A DNA stretch of 64,000 nt from Lumnitzera littorea (taxonomy: Eukaryota; Streptophyta; Magnoliopsida; Myrtales; Combretaceae), in the NCBI GenBank assembly GCA_024138015.1, contig JAMXBB010000004.1:75505443-75569442 (forward strand), read 5' to 3'. Numbering within the stretch: the stretch's first letter is position 1; every line of letters starts with the position of its first letter. Under the pieces are notes generated by a model, which searched no databases, was not told where the DNA came from, and was given only the letters and a program-made list of their open reading frames with translations. Positions 24,572 to 37,599 of the stretch are shown piece after piece. Position numbers and translations under genes: made by a program.

Positions 24572-27500
24572 TGTAATATCCCATAAATTAGCAATCAAGA
24601 CATAAATACCTAAGTATTAGGACAAAGCCCTGTCCTTGTATAATTAGGGTTAACAGTCGATCTAGGGCATTTAGGAAAGTAAACCAATTAGACTAGAAAC
24701 TTACAAGAAACTTGATAACCCTAATCAAAGAATTCTTATACATTTAGAAATCCATAATATAATAAAAATATCAAGAATACAATCAAAATAGTGAGAATTT
24801 ACTCTATATGAGACCCTAAAGTCAAATTAAGGGTAATCAAATGTATGCCCCTAAAATTATATTTAGAACAACCGAACCTAGATTTAAAGCATTTACGAAA
24901 AGTTATCAAATTAAGCCCAAACTTTACGATTAAGATAGAAAAGTTAGTCGAAATGACTTAGTGACGTTAGATTTTGAAAATAACAATAAAAAATCCCAAA
25001 TTTACCCTTGAAAGTATGGTTATTTAATATAGTACTAATTTGTTTAGAACTTCCAAAATCTAGTTCAAAATACGACAAGAACTTAAGATAAATTAATTAA
25101 GTTATAAAATGAGATAATATAGTATAATTTACTATATGCATATATTTATATTTTTATGAGTATACTCGGTATAAATAATAATTATACTTGTAAATTAATG
25201 CTAAATTACGTAATTATATATAATATGTTAAATTCATGCGAATAATTAAGAGAAAATATCTTAAAAATAAAAGATATGTTAGAATCATAATTATATGAGT
25301 TTAGTTATACACTGTACGTGATATATACATGGGATATATATACTCGTATATTAACAAAATAATTAAATCATAATTTAATACATATATAATATTAATATTT
25401 AAGCAATTCTTTAACAAAGCTTATCTAAAAAAGTATTGGAAACTTGTTGGATTTTTTGTGACTTCCTCCGGTAGATTTGGTAAGCTAAATCGAAAGCTTT
25501 TGCCTTTAGAAATTGACACCACATGCTAAGGAAAGTAAAAAGATAAGCATGCATTTATGGGAAAAAATTGCTGGAATTTTCCTAAGTTTGCATAAAAGCA
25601 AACCTAAGATAGAAATTAGACACTTTAGGACCTTCATCATCTAAAGAAAATCGGGGGAAAGATTTTAGTCAACTAGAATATTTTAGAATAGATTTTACAA
25701 AAAACAGTACAACCATCGTGCCTCTACTATACCCGTCTAGACGACTACTTAACAATTAACCTAACCGGCCACCACCAGTCCAGGTAGTGACTAGCTTTTT
25801 CAACAAAGCCTCACTACTCCATGGCCATTAAAGAATCTAAGAACGTAAAAGTTAATTCTATGCCCTGTTTTTCAATAATTTGTAAAAAATACCTAAACCA
25901 CCTAAAAAATTATGAAAAAAAATTTTAGTTAGGTCATTTTAAATATGCTTTCGTATGATATTTTTATTTTTTTAAATTTTTTTAATATTTAGTATACTTG
26001 CTTAAGAAAACTATTATTCATCCGAAATTTGAATTGCAAAATAAATATACTAAATGATGTTTCTTCTAGGTTAAAATTTTTGTATAGGATGAGTTTGATA
26101 TATAAATAATTTCTATATAGCCTGATTTTTTATTTGAATATTTTTAATATTTGTTGTATTTTTCAACCTAAAAATAGGTTGAAAATAGGTTAAAATTGTG
26201 AAATAAATAGGAAATTATGAAATTAAATAATGAAATAGACATGTATTGATTTCTAGTGAATAATAATAATGTTAGGATAGGTTGAAATCATTTTGGTGCA
26301 AAAAAGATTATAATTGGGTAATTTAGAAAAATTCAAGGGTAAAATTGTAAATACGAATATATAGGCGATAGATCGAAAACTTAAAACCAAGTACTAGCTG
26401 AGTTCTCCATATTTTTAGGAGTCTATAAAAATTTTCGAGAAATTATTTGGTAATTTGAGCTATTTATTATGAATTTACGTAATAAAATAGCTTAAATAAC
26501 AAACCGATACTTAATTTTAGTAATAATAGGTTAAAATATGATAAATAGTTGAATAAAAACTATGCGTATGTATACTGATCAGATTAGATAAAAAGTGTAT
26601 TTTTAATATATTTAATGATATTTTACTGAATGGGATATGTTATATGTGTATTAGGGTTAGACAATACTTATATTATAGGGTTATATTGACAAATTAGGTA
26701 AAATATGGTTTAATAACATAAATTACATATAGTACAATAATATTTGATTATATACATATAACTGTGTTAAAAACTCAAATTACCCGTTAAAAGTCATCTC
26801 TAGAAATAGAACTGATGATACGTGTTGTTAAGTCTGTACGAATCCAACGATACTATTTTTACTAAAATCGAACAATCTTAAGTAATATAATCTATAACTC
26901 TATAGTATTACTAAAATGTACGCATTATAATAACCCTCTTGGAATTAAAACATGATTTAACTAATTAAAAGTACACTTCAATACGATCAAAATAATATAT
27001 AATACGTAATAGTATAAATTCTGTATATTATTAATAATTAATAACTTAATAGTTACAAAAACATTAAGATTTGATCTAAAACAGTTATATATATATATAT
27101 ATATATAATGTTTTTGTAACTATTACGAAAACTAAATTTAGGTTTTATGTATATAGGATTCGTTAGTGATCGGATCATTGATGACCTGAGTCTTTTGTAG
27201 TGAGCATCTGAACAAGTAAGTGGAATCAATGCTTTACAGCATTTCGAGATATTATTTCAAAATATTTAGAGACTTTAGTATGTATTGGCTTGTGATTGTA
27301 GTTAGTTATTTATGCGTATGTATCGTTTGTGGTTGGGTTTTGATTTGTTGTGATGGGAGTTGAGCTCTATGATATAATTGTTCTATGAATATTATTATTG
27401 AATTATTTAAACTTGGTTGATCACCCTAACAAGATAAACTAACTCAAACTTGGCTTAATATCTAATCTGATATACATAGCAACCCACTAAGGGTAACGAT

Positions 27501-28326
27501 TAAGATTCTCGAGCCAAACACGAACTCTCTTCAACGATGATAGTTAAAATGGTCATTTTCTTAAACTTAGCAGAACTAAGTGATAGGAGAGAAAGTTGCA
27601 GCAAGGTTGGGAGCCGTAGTTTGAAAGTGGTCATGAGAGGAAAGTGTTCTCCATTGCACAAGCCCTGGTTTTGGTTTCAATCTGTGAGTATGTAATGTCA
27701 ATCTCCTAAACCCAGATTAGAGCGGGTGAAATTTTTTTAATCTTATGACAAATCGGATAACGTTGTATGATGGTATTTGCTTGTACATACATTTATCTAA
27801 CTAACTTGGTTGAAAACTCTGCTTGTGATGTGCTGAGTGCATACTTCTGTCTCCACCCTACTTATTGAACAAGTTGTCATTCATTTTCTTATAGTTTGTT
27901 TTGCAAGTTCCAAATGGTTTATAAGTGCCTACCCAATACCACAACCCTAATAAACCAGGACGGGGAGCGAGATATAACAAGAAATGGCTGGTTATAACCC
28001 TTAGTATTAACTTTTATCTTTTAAGGAAAACTATATAAGACTCCTCAAAGGGCTTGGTAGTTTTCGATATTTAGTCTGTATGTGAAATGACAGGTACCTG
28101 TGAGATTTACTGATACTCTTTTATAAGGTTAAATTATAAGTTTGTTGTTACAAATTATTTCAAAGGATTACTCTACAGGTTTATATCAAATTAGACGCTT
28201 TAAAGGGGTAAAGTTGAGTAGGCCTGGTATGAACTAGGTCTAAGATAGCAGCCGCGAGGACAATTTCTATCTTAGGATAGCTCATATGGTGGGACTATCA
28301 CGACTCCACTTTTTCAAGGCATAACA
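24572..28326 (+). mobile_element. Family E long solo LTR, copy 2, inside element C integrase
   Basis: The unit begins TGTAATATCCC and ends GGCATAACA. The target duplication CGACA is perfect (24567-24571 and 28327-28331), and the element C integrase reads on across the gap. It is homologous to 4893-9509 without that copy's 0.86-kb insert. There is no coding region in 3755 bp. An (AT)n run near 27088 and TATA-like sequences are present. Best read as a solo LTR. Confidence 0.85.
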
Positions 28327-28331
28327 CGACA

Positions 28332-28689
28332 CTAAAGAGTTCTCTTAAATGGCTTAGGAATTTTAGGTCTTTGTTTGACACCACACTCTTCGGTACTTTG
28401 TACAAGCTAATTATTTCCAACAAAAACAAAGAATTAATAGCCAAAGTATCATTAGTTTTGGTGTATGGCACAAAATTTACCATCTTACTGAACCTATTTA
28501 CGACAACCATCATAGAGTTTTTACCTTAGGTAGTTCGGGGTAATTCGAAGACAAAATCCATACTTAGGTTAGCCCATGGTTTGTTCGAAATAGGCAGAGG
28601 CATTGCCTTCCCTCATTTTACTTGGCTTTTTGCTTTCTTACAAATGTTGCATCCCTCAATCACACAATGCATGTCCTGCGTCATCCTAG
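28332..28689 (-). pseudogene. Element C integrase, central segment
   Basis: On the minus strand it starts at the element B insertion with MTQDMHCVIEGCNICKKAKS, the second half of the zinc-binding N-terminal domain. It continues with SMDFVFELP, including the first catalytic Asp region, then MMVVVNRFSKMVNFVPYTK and KDLKFLSHL up to the family E insertion. The 28513-28298 stretch is open for 71 codons. The pattern matches the integrases of elements A and B. Confidence 0.88.
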
Positions 28690-29625
28690 TCATAGGGATC
28701 AAGAATCGATCACCTGCTCCCAAGCCTAAGGGCTTTTTTAGATGGTTCATAGAGCTGTCCGAGGTGAGTTAAATACTGAGGAGTAGTGTTTATCCCTATC
28801 CGAATTGTCGAGCTACTTTACTCTCCACAACTTCCAAGAAGCTACTAAGGTAGTTAGCTGACAAGTGGAGACGACCCCTCCGTAATACCCTGGTCTAAGT
28901 GCCCAATCAGGAAAACAATCTCCACAGTACCGATTACAAGTTAACAATTGTGAAGACCATCCGAAGATGACTCGAATGTAAGTCACTCTGAACTAACCTT
29001 TATCCAACCCCAGTCGTCAGGGTGCCAAATTGGTGATGCTAAACATACTTGATCAAAGGCCTACCCCTGTTCGGCTTGCAGCGTTATTAGGAACATAGAT
29101 TGAGTGAAACGTACGGCGCTGTCCTTTTCGATATCCATACTGTTCTTTCTAACAGAAGACGTTCTTTTTGCACAATTTCATATTTTCGCTTTAAATTATT
29201 CTCCTTTGTTTAGCAATTAAAGATCATTCTTTTGTAATTTTTATAACTTAAGACTTACCCTAACAGGGTACTGTAAATACTTGCATAATGTAATAGTTGC
29301 AATAGAATATATACATAAGAATACACTGAACTTTTTACTCTCTTGAGTTAAGTGTCCTTTTTTTTTTTCTTACTCTTAACCCACTCTTATCTAGCCCATT
29401 CGAGCATGGATTAGTAGCGAGTGACCCCCAACTATACTTGTACGTCATATCAAGTGTGACTTGAGCTCGTGTGAGGCGTTGGTGCGTCATATTCATAGTT
29501 GATGCATGGGAACCCCTGCTTATCGTTCAACTATCATTTACTTTTCAAGCCATCTCACAGCTTGGACCTACGCCCTTTGGTTATCGTGATATAGGGTCCG
29601 TATATTCATCTACGAGTCCGTATTA
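28690..29625 (+). repeat. Element B 5' LTR
   Basis: It starts TCATAGGGATCAAG (from TGATAGGG) and aligns throughout with 34308-35245; shared blocks include GTAGAGCTGT/CATAGAGCTGT, GAGGTGAGTTAAAT and CAGGAAAACAATCTCC. The primer site just after it is not clearly recognisable. Confidence 0.9.
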
Positions 29626-29834
29626 GAGCTTGGTTACATTCGAAGCTAGATTCTACTACTGTGTTATTTAAGAAGTCTGTTACTGTTCTCGTGAGATAAC
29701 GATTTTATTGTTAGTTTTGAAGTTTAGTAGTTGAGAAATGTTTTGTACTCTGTTTTCCCCTATTTTCATTACGTAAAACAGAGTGTGATTGACTGTTTGT
29801 TTGTTGTGTAATTGACATTGTGAAGTGACCAATA

Positions 29835-30980
29835 ATGTTAGATTCAAGTGTTCAAGGGATTTTGGGAAACCAAGAAAGTGGTACTTGACATGGCTAGGGT
29901 TAAGAAGGAAGCTTCACATCTTAGTTAGTGGGTAACCGCTTGGATAAGCTTACCGACTTGGTAGCTAGTCTAGTGATTGTTACCCAAGAAGATAGATAAT
30001 GGGCTAGAAGTAGCCCAACTAGGGAACGTAAATAACAAAGACGAGGCAATGGTCAATTTGACCAAGTTAACGCCCCAATTCGACCACCTTGAGCTAAAGG
30101 AATTGGTAGGGATGCTAGACGAAGGCTAACGCTTGAAGAGATTAGTGAGGAAGCAGAAGAAGATGATGAGGTAGAGGAGTACTACGAGCCTAAGGAAAGA
30201 AATGTATGAGCCCCTAGAGTTGAGGGGTTGAGAATGCGAATTTTAAGTTTTTCGGGAAGTAGTGATGCCAAAAATTACTTAGATTGGGTAGATAAGATTG
30301 AAAAGTAATTTAAATACCACAAAGTGCTTGATAATGCAAAGGTTAGACTTGTTGTGTTGCAATTCACTAGTTATGCAGCCTTATGGTGGAAGAACTTACA
30401 AGCCCTTAGAAGAAGGGAAGGGGAACGAGAGATTAAGAGTTAGGATGAAATGAAGAGAGTTATGCAAAGAAGGTTTGTACCGAGCTATTATCTGCATGAA
30501 GCCTTTAAAAGACTGCAAGAACTAAGATAAGGAGGATCGAGTGTGGATGCTTACATTAAGGAATTCCAAATGTTAATAATCCAATGTGAAGTCGTATAAC
30601 CGGAAGACTGAACTGTATCTCGATTCATTGGTAGGTTGAAGTATGAGATTAGGGATGTCCTAGAAACCCTGGACATTAGAACGCATGATGATGTAATTTG
30701 AGCCGCCTAAAGGATAGAAAGGCACCGAATAAGAAGATTTTAACCACCCGTTAATCTTCCTCGCAATAGTCGACCTGTTTCGAGCAAACCTGTGCAAACG
30801 AAACTAAGCAAGGTCACTGAGACTCGACTTGCTTAGACTACCCAAGTAGAGGAGAAGGAACCCTTAAGGAAGTTTAAAAGAGCCAAAGTTTAGGGAGGAA
30901 GATGAGTGAGATCAAGTGTTTTAGATACTAAGGCTTTAGGTACATGGTCGCTTGGTGTCCAAATAGATGAACAATGGTAA
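29835..30980 (+). pseudogene. Element B gag remnant
   Basis: A possible start ATG at 29835 is followed by stops within 20 codons. Later segments resemble element A gag: RILSFSG, YAALWWKNLQALRRREG and SVDAYIKEFQML. The zinc knuckle at about 30919-30960 is degraded: the second Cys is Tyr, the His is Tyr, and a stop lies inside, but the Trp and last Cys remain. Confidence 0.8.
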
Positions 30981-31036
30981 TTTGAGGTGAGGCGCTGACC
31001 GTTGAGATCAATAGTACTAATGAGGAAATAGAGGAG

Positions 31037-31450
31037 TTGAAGGAGGAAGGACAGACCGAACAGTTCGAGGAGGAAGTTATCTACAATGAGAAAGGCAACT
31101 TTATGTTGACCGTTCTAGTGTTGAGGAAGATAATGAGTGTCGGTCCCGTACCCAAAGGTCAACAAAGGGAAAATCTCTTCCATATCGGGTATAAGGTGAA
31201 TGACTCAATGTGCAGGCTAGTCATTGACAATGGGAGCTGTACCAATGCAGCCTCTGCATTTGTGGTCCAGTAGCTGAAATTGTCGACCATGTCCTACTCA
31301 AAACCTTACAAGCTTCATTGGCTTAGTGATGAGGGAGCCTTATAAGTGAACAAATAGGTGTCTGTGCCGATCTGCATTGGTAAGTATTGAGATAAAGTGC
31401 TCTACGATGTGTTACCCATGAATGCATCCCACATTCTACTTGGACAACCA
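31037..31450 (+). pseudogene. Element B aspartic protease remnant
   Basis: The 31037-31273 frame contains ENLFHIGYKVNDSMCRLVID, and the active site follows as D-N-G-S where the sister elements have D-S-G-S. Downstream KPYKLHWLSDEGAL is interrupted by stops. The catalytic Asp remains. Confidence 0.85.
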
Positions 31451-31779
31451 TAGATGCTTGATTAAGCAGTTATATATGACGGAAGAAGGAATATATGCTT
31501 TGTAGAATACGAAGGTAGAAGAATGAAATTGATTCCTATGACTATAGAGCAGGTGAAGGTCATGTAGTCCCAACTAAGTTGAGCACTAAAGAAGGGGGCT
31601 TTGGTATTAGCCCAAGCTGAACTAAAAAGAGAGATGGAGCTTGAGGGACCGGCCTATTTGCTTGTCTAAAGACTTTCAAAGATGAGACCTGGGGAGGAGG
31701 AGCTACCTACCAAAGTAAAAACCTTACTAAAGGAATTTATTGATCTATTTTTAGAGGAGCTATTGAATAGCCTACCCGT

Positions 31780-32640
31780 AATCCGAGGTGTTGAACATGT
31801 AATTGACCTGTAGCCAAGAGCCATACTATTAAACAAGCTTACCTATAGGCTAAACCCTGAACAAGCTGCCGAGCTGCAGAGGCAAGTAGATGACCTTATG
31901 AAGAAAGGGTATGTACGTAAGTCCCTTAGCCTTTGTGCCGTTTGGGCCTTATTAGTGCTAAAGAAGGATTATTCTTAGAGGATGTGTATGGATAGTTGAG
32001 TGATCAATCGAATCATCATCAACTACAAGTATCCCATACCTAGGCTTGATGACATACTAAATAAGTTAAGTGGAGCAAGGGTATTCTTTAAGATCGACCT
32101 CAAATCTAGATACCATCAAATTCGAATGCGCTAAAGTGATGAGTGAAAGACCGCATTCAAGACATAACATGGCTTATATGAATGGTTAGTAATTCCATTT
32201 GGACTGTCCAATGTGTCGAGCACATTTATACGCCAAATGAATCATGTGCTTTGAGAATTCATAGAAAGGTTTGTTGTAGTTTATTTTGACAACATTTTGG
32301 TGTACAGTAGCGACCTGAAGATTCATTAGGAGCATCTCTAAAGAGTCTTTGCGAAACTTTAAGTTAAATTGCTTTATGCCAATCTAAACAAGTGTGACTT
32401 TTGCCGACCCGAAGTGATCTTCTTGGGGTTTGTTGTGAGTGAAGGTAGTGTTCGAGTTGATGAAGAGAAGATAAGGGTGATCATAGAATGGCCTGAGTTG
32501 ACCTATTCTGCTAATGTGAGGAGTTTTCATAGCCTGGCATCATTTTATCGCAAATTCATAAAAAATTTTAGTACAATTATGGCCCTACTCACCAAACTCT
32601 TAAAGAAGAATGTTGAATTCAGATGAGAAGAGAAGGAGTA
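31780..32640 (+). pseudogene. Element B reverse transcriptase remnant
   Basis: Recognisable along nearly the whole domain: KYPIPRLDDILNKLSGARVF, then KIDLKSRYHQI, HGLYEWLVIPFGLSN, VVYFDNILVYS and the open stretch 32369-32626 (LLYANLNKCDFCRPEVIFLG to LTKLLKKNVEF). The YxDD box reads YFDN, so the second catalytic Asp is lost. Several TAG and TAA stops are present. Confidence 0.9.
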
Positions 32641-33060
32641 GAAGAGTTTTGAAGAAGTGAAAGAAAGGCTAATTAAAGCCCTCGTCTTAGCTCTACTGAG
32701 CTTTGACAAAGTGTTTGAAGTAAGAAGGCCGACCTATTGCTTACTTCATTGAAAAAATTTAAGGAGCTATACTCAACTATTTTGTCTATGACAAGGAGTT
32801 TTACTCCTTAATTCGAGCCCTGATAGTATGGCAACACTATCTGCTGCCTAAGGAATTTGTGATTTACACCGATCATGAATCCCTGAGATACCTAAAGAGC
32901 CAACTAAAGCTGTTTCAGAGGCAAGCCAAGTAGACTGAGTTCATGGAGGGTTTTTCCTATGTCGTAAAATACAAGAATGGAAGGAACAACATATTGGCTG
33001 ACGTCTTATCAAGACGACATACCCCCCTAATCGAGCTATAAACGAGACTACTTGGTTTTT
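32641..33060 (+). pseudogene. Element B RNase H and connection remnant
   Basis: RNase H sequence reads FDKVFEV and then jumps to RRPIAYF, so the segment with the first catalytic Asp (the CDAS region) is deleted. It continues with DKEFYSLIRALIVWQHYLLP, IYTDHESLRYLKS and NNILADVLSRRH. Not functional. Confidence 0.85.
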
Positions 33061-34300
33061 TAGCCATAAAGAAATTGTATGCTAAGGACCCACACTTTGG
33101 TCTTATCTATGCCCAATGTGAGGAAGGATGGGCATTGGATGACTATTATAGGGAAGATGGATACCAATTCAGAAAGAGGAGGCTATTTATCTCGACCTGT
33201 TCCATGAGAGAATTGCTAGTGCGCAAAGCACATGGAAGAGGACTAATAGGACATTTTGGCAGGCGCCAAACCTATGAAGTATAGTCTGTAAGATTTTTTT
33301 GGTCAAGAATGATGAGAGACGTGCAATCTGTGTTGGAAAGGTGTGAAACCTGCAGGAAGGCAAAGAGCCAAGCTGAATAAGGACATTATCTACCTTTGTC
33401 TGTCCTAACCAAACCATGGTCAAAGCTAAGTATGGACTTCATGTTAAGATTGTTAAGAACGTCCTGAGGGAAGGACTTCATCATGGTAGTTGTGGATTGA
33501 TTTAGTAAGATGGCACATTTCGTAACTTGTGCCAAAACTAGTGACGCTTCGGCTATCTTTTTTCTTTTCTTGTAGGAAGTGATCAAGCTTCACGGCGTGC
33601 CTAGAACCATTGTTTCAAATAGAGACCCTAAGTTCATAAGCTACTTTTGGAGGACGTTATGGAGATGAATGGGAACTAAGTTATTATACAGCACGTCTTG
33701 TCATCCACAAACAGATGGACAGACCGAAGTTGTCAATAGAACTGTAGGAACTTTGCTACAGGTTACTGTCGGACGAAACATAACCGATTGAGATCTGTGT
33801 TTGCCAATCATCGAGTTCACCTACAATAGGGTCGCCCACAGCGTGACAAACATGTCTCCATTTAAGGTCATCTATGGATTCAACCCTAAGCTCCTAATAG
33901 ACCAATTACCCTAGCCGAGTTTTAATGATGACCGGCTAACTGCAGAAAGAGGCCATCAAAGCTATGCACTAGAAGGTTATAGAGCAATTGAGCCAAACTA
34001 ATACTGAACTCGAGAAGCGAAGCTAAGGATGGAGGAAGAAAGAGTTTCATCCAGGTGATTTGGTTTGGATACATCTTAGCAAGAATTGGTTCCCAAACTT
34101 GAGGAAGAGTAAGTCATTTCCCAAAGCCAATAGACCTTTTAAAGTGCTTGAAAAAATCAATCCTAATGCTTATAGGATTTAATTACTTAAAGGATATGGA
34201 GTCTCGAACTCATTCCACATTGCCGATCTCCAACCTTATACTCCCGAGGACGAGAAACCTAAAGTCAAACCAGATTTGATCCCAAATCTCAAACAACTTG
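33061..34300 (+). pseudogene. Element B integrase remnant
   Basis: It starts with KKLYAKDPHFG, then MRELLVRKAHGRGLIGHFG and a Cys-pair segment (CETCRKAKS), the HHCC domain. The core follows with SMDFMLRLLRTS, MVVVD, IVSNRDPKFI and CHPQTDGQTEVVNRTVGTLL. The C-terminal part ends FHIADLQPYTPEDE and DLIPNLKQLGGDD, directly before the polypurine GGAGGGGA and the 3' LTR. Many stops. Confidence 0.9.
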
Positions 34301-34307
34301 GAGGGGA

Positions 34308-35245
34308 TGATAGGGATTAAGGACCAATCACTTACTCCCGAGCCCATGGGCTTTCTCAAATGGTTCGTAGAGCTGTTCGAGGTGAGTTAAATGCCGAGGA
34401 GTAATGTTTATCCTTGTTTGAAATGCCAAGCTACTTTGCTCTCCACACCCTCTAGGAAGCTGCCAAGGTAGTTAGCCGATACATAGAGTCGACCACTCCA
34501 CAACACCCCGATCCAAGCGCTTAATCAGGAAAACAATCTCCATAGTACTAATGATAAGCTGACAATTGTGAAGAGTCAACCATCCAAGGATGACCCGAAT
34601 GTAAGTCACTCTTGAACCAACCCCTGTCTAACCCCAACCGTCAGGGTATCGAACTGGGGACACCAAATAGACTTGATTAGAAGCCTACCCTTGCTCGGCT
34701 TACAGCATTATTAGGAACATAAATTGAGTGAAACGCGCGCGCGTTGTCCTTTCTGACATCTATACTATTCTTTCTGACAGAAGATGTTTTTTTTTTGCAC
34801 AATTTCATATTTTCCCTATAAATTATTCTCCTTTGTTTAGCAATTAAAGATCATTCTTTTGTAAATTCTATAACTTAGGACTTGCCCTAATAAGGTGCTG
34901 TAAATACTTGCATAATGTAATAGCCGCAAGAGAATATATACATAAGAATACACTGAACTTTTTACTCTCTTGAGCTAAGTGTGCTTTTTTTTTTTTTACT
35001 TATTCTTATCCAGCCCATTCGAGCGTAAACTAATGGCGAGTAACCATTGGCCATACTTGTGTATCATATTAAGTGTGACTTAAGCTCATGTAAAGTGTTG
35101 GTGCATCATATCCATTATTGGTGCATGGGAACCCCTGCTCATCCCTTAACTATCATTTACTTTTTTAGCCATCTCATGGCTTGGACCTACCTTCTTTGGT
35201 TACCCGTGATATCGGGTCCGTGTGTTCATCCACAAGTCTATATCA
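34308..35245 (+). repeat. Element B 3' LTR
   Basis: It starts TGATAGGGATTAAGG right after a purine tract and ends CTATATCA. The target duplication CTTAG follows. Confidence 0.9.
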
Positions 35246-35250
35246 CTTAG

Positions 35251-35480
35251 GCTAGAAGAACCTATCATTCAGTAGCTCATATATCCTTCATTCCCCAAAG
35301 TGCTTAAAGAGTTCTCCACCGTAGGCTTCTCTCACCAGCAACTCTTTAATTAAACAAGTCGGTACATATAATTTACTACCTCAAAACATATAACCATCCT
35401 CCATATGATACTCATCCACTGTTTTTCCTTCTCTACAATGCTTGTATATAAGGTCAAAATGAGAATCATTTTGATATTGC
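35251..35480 (-). pseudogene. Element C integrase N-terminal segment
   Basis: Minus-strand LLVREAYGGELFKHFGE and YELLNDRFF correspond to the integrase HHCC domain start. It stops at the element B insertion and resumes at 28689. The FF-Trp-P motif has a TAG stop in place of Trp. Confidence 0.85.
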
Positions 35481-35970
35481 TCTTTAATGCTTACAAACCT
35501 AACAACTTGGTTTGCAACTCAGTGAAAAGAACATGTTTTCTTGATAGAGCATCGGCAACTACGTTATTCTTGCCTTGTTTGTATTTGATAACAAAATCAA
35601 ATCCCTTCAGAGATTCAACCCATCGAGCTTGGCATTTAGAAAGCTTAGATTAGCTTCACAAATATCTTAAAGACTCATAATTGGTGTATATGATGAATTC
35701 TTTTGGCAGAAGGTAATGTTGCCATACGCGAAGAGCTCGAATTAGGGCCAAAAGTTCTTTGTCATACACAGAATAATTTAATTACGTTCCTTTGAGCTTT
35801 TTGTTGTGATAAGCTACGGATCGGCCTTCTTACATTATCACAGCTCTAATGCTAAGACCTAACACATTGTATTCAAGCTCAAACACTCTATCAAAGTTTA
35901 GTAGAGCTAAGACTAGGGTAGAGGTCAACCTTACTTCTATCTTGGTAAAATTCCTCTCCTCTTTCTCTTT
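35481..35970 (-). pseudogene. Element C RNase H remnant
   Basis: Minus-strand reading gives FDRVFELEYNVLGLSIRAV, where the catalytic CDAS region is changed. SVYDKELLALIRALRVWQHY, LLPKEFIIYTNYESLRYL and GKNNVVADALSRKH follow. TDHESL has become TNYESL, consistent with G-to-A and C-to-T decay. Confidence 0.85.
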
Positions 35971-36790
35971 CCATGTGAACTCCACATTCTTCCTTATTAG
36001 CTTAGTCAAAGGTGTTACTATGGTATTAAATCCTTGGATAAAGCGTTAGTAGAATGATGCTAATCTATGGAAACTCCTCACCTCGGTACATGATGTTGGG
36101 GTCGGCCACTCAATAATGGCTTGTACCTTCTCTTTATTAACCCTTAATCCTTTTCCACTAATTATGTAACTTAGGAAGATCACATTTTCCCTGATAGAAA
36201 TAGCATTTCTTCAAGTTTTCGAATAATCTCTCTACTTGAAGGATATTGAAAATAGCTCGGAGATGGTCAGTATGCATTGCCAGGTTGGTATTATAGATAA
36301 GGATGTTGTTAAAGTAGACGATGACAAATTTTCTAATCAAATCTCTCAAAATATGATTCATTAGTCCCATAAAAGTGCTTGGACATTTGATAATCTGAAA
36401 GGCATAACCATCCATTTGTACAGGCTATGTTGGGTCTTAAAAGTAGTCTTTCATTCATCCCCTTATCTCATTTAAATTTCATGGTAACTTGACTTTAGGT
36501 TGATCTTATTGAATACTCTTACACTACTCGGTTCATCTAACATATCATCTAGCTTCAGGATAGGGTATCGATACTTGATTGTAATCTTGTTGATAGCTCT
36601 AATATTCACACACATACGCCTCGTGCCATCCTTCTCTAGCATAAGAAATATAGGCACAACATAGGGGTTAGGACTCTTTCACATATCCCTTCTCTAATAG
36701 TTCGTTGACTTGCTATTGAAGCTCTACATCTTACTTGGGATTCATTCTATAAGTTGGTTTGTTTAGTAAGGGAGCATCGGTTATCAAGTC
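35971..36790 (-). pseudogene. Element C reverse transcriptase remnant
   Basis: Minus-strand frames give EKDGTRRMCVNIRAINKITI, KYRYPILKLDDMLDE, KINLKSSYHEI and MDGYAFQIIKCPSTFMGLMN, then FVIVYFNNILIYN. The YxDD box is YFNN and the first catalytic Asp of KIDLKSGYHQI is Asn, so catalysis is impossible. The open segments are 36657-36472 and 36415-36158. Confidence 0.9.
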
Positions 36791-37079
36791 AATGCAATGT
36801 TCTATGCCCTAGAAAGAGGGTAACCCTTTTAGTAGTTGTTCTATGAACAAGTTTGCATATACATCAAATAGCTCCTTAATCTCTAAGGGTAATTTAACTT
36901 ACTCTTTCAATTCTAATAGTCACCTGACCAATAAGAAGGTTGGCATATCAGCTTTAATAGCCTCTCGTAACTCAAGTCAACTTAGAACCAAAGCCTTTTT
37001 GGTTCCTCGAGCCAACTGAGCTTATAGTCTACTTACTTAGCTTGTAGTTTACTTACTTAGCTTGGGGTCATGAGGTTGA

Positions 37080-37460
37080 AGGTAATTTTCCTATCATCTT
37101 TCTTAAACACATATGTATTCCTAAAACCATCATGAATAACCCTCCAATCAAAAACCTAAGGTCTACCAAGCAATACACGTGACACACACATGAGTAACAC
37201 ATCACAAAGGATTTCATCAAAATAATTGCCAATAAGGATTAGCAGCAACACTTGCTAAGTGACATATAATGCTCCTTTCTCATTTAGCTAATGCAACTTA
37301 TATGGCTTCAGGTATAAGATAGTAGGCAACTTAAGCTTCTTAACTAGGTTAGCAGATGATATGTTGATGTAGCTCCCACTATCCACTATGAATGCACAAA
37401 CTTGATCATTTACCTTGCAAGTAATATGGAACGAGTTATCTTTTTGCTCCTCCGTGGTAG
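37080..37460 (-). pseudogene. Element C aspartic protease remnant
   Basis: The minus strand encodes NSFHITCKVNDQVCAFIVDS followed by GSY and then KLKLPT, KPYKLH, EKGALYVT and LLGRP. The D-S-G-S active site is intact although the surrounding frame has stops. Same protease type as in elements A and B. Confidence 0.87.
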
Positions 37461-37599
37461 AGTTCTATACTCATTGCATGTCAGACAACTAAGGTCAGTT
37501 TGTCTAGGTTCTTAGCAAATACATCTTCCTCAACCAATTCGGTATTAACCTCAATCCCCTTCTTTACTTCTTTTTCCTCTTTTGGTTCCTCATTTATGT

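Larger units (their letters stand above)
28690..35245 (+). mobile_element. Ty3/gypsy element B, full length, inside element C
   Basis: LTRs of 936 bp (28690-29625) and 938 bp (34308-35245) bracket gag, protease, reverse transcriptase, RNase H and integrase on the + strand. Flanks CCTAG (28685-28689) and CTTAG (35246-35250) form a 5-bp duplication with one transition. Removing the element restores the minus-strand integrase frame of element C across the junction. Numerous stops make it inactive. Confidence 0.92.
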
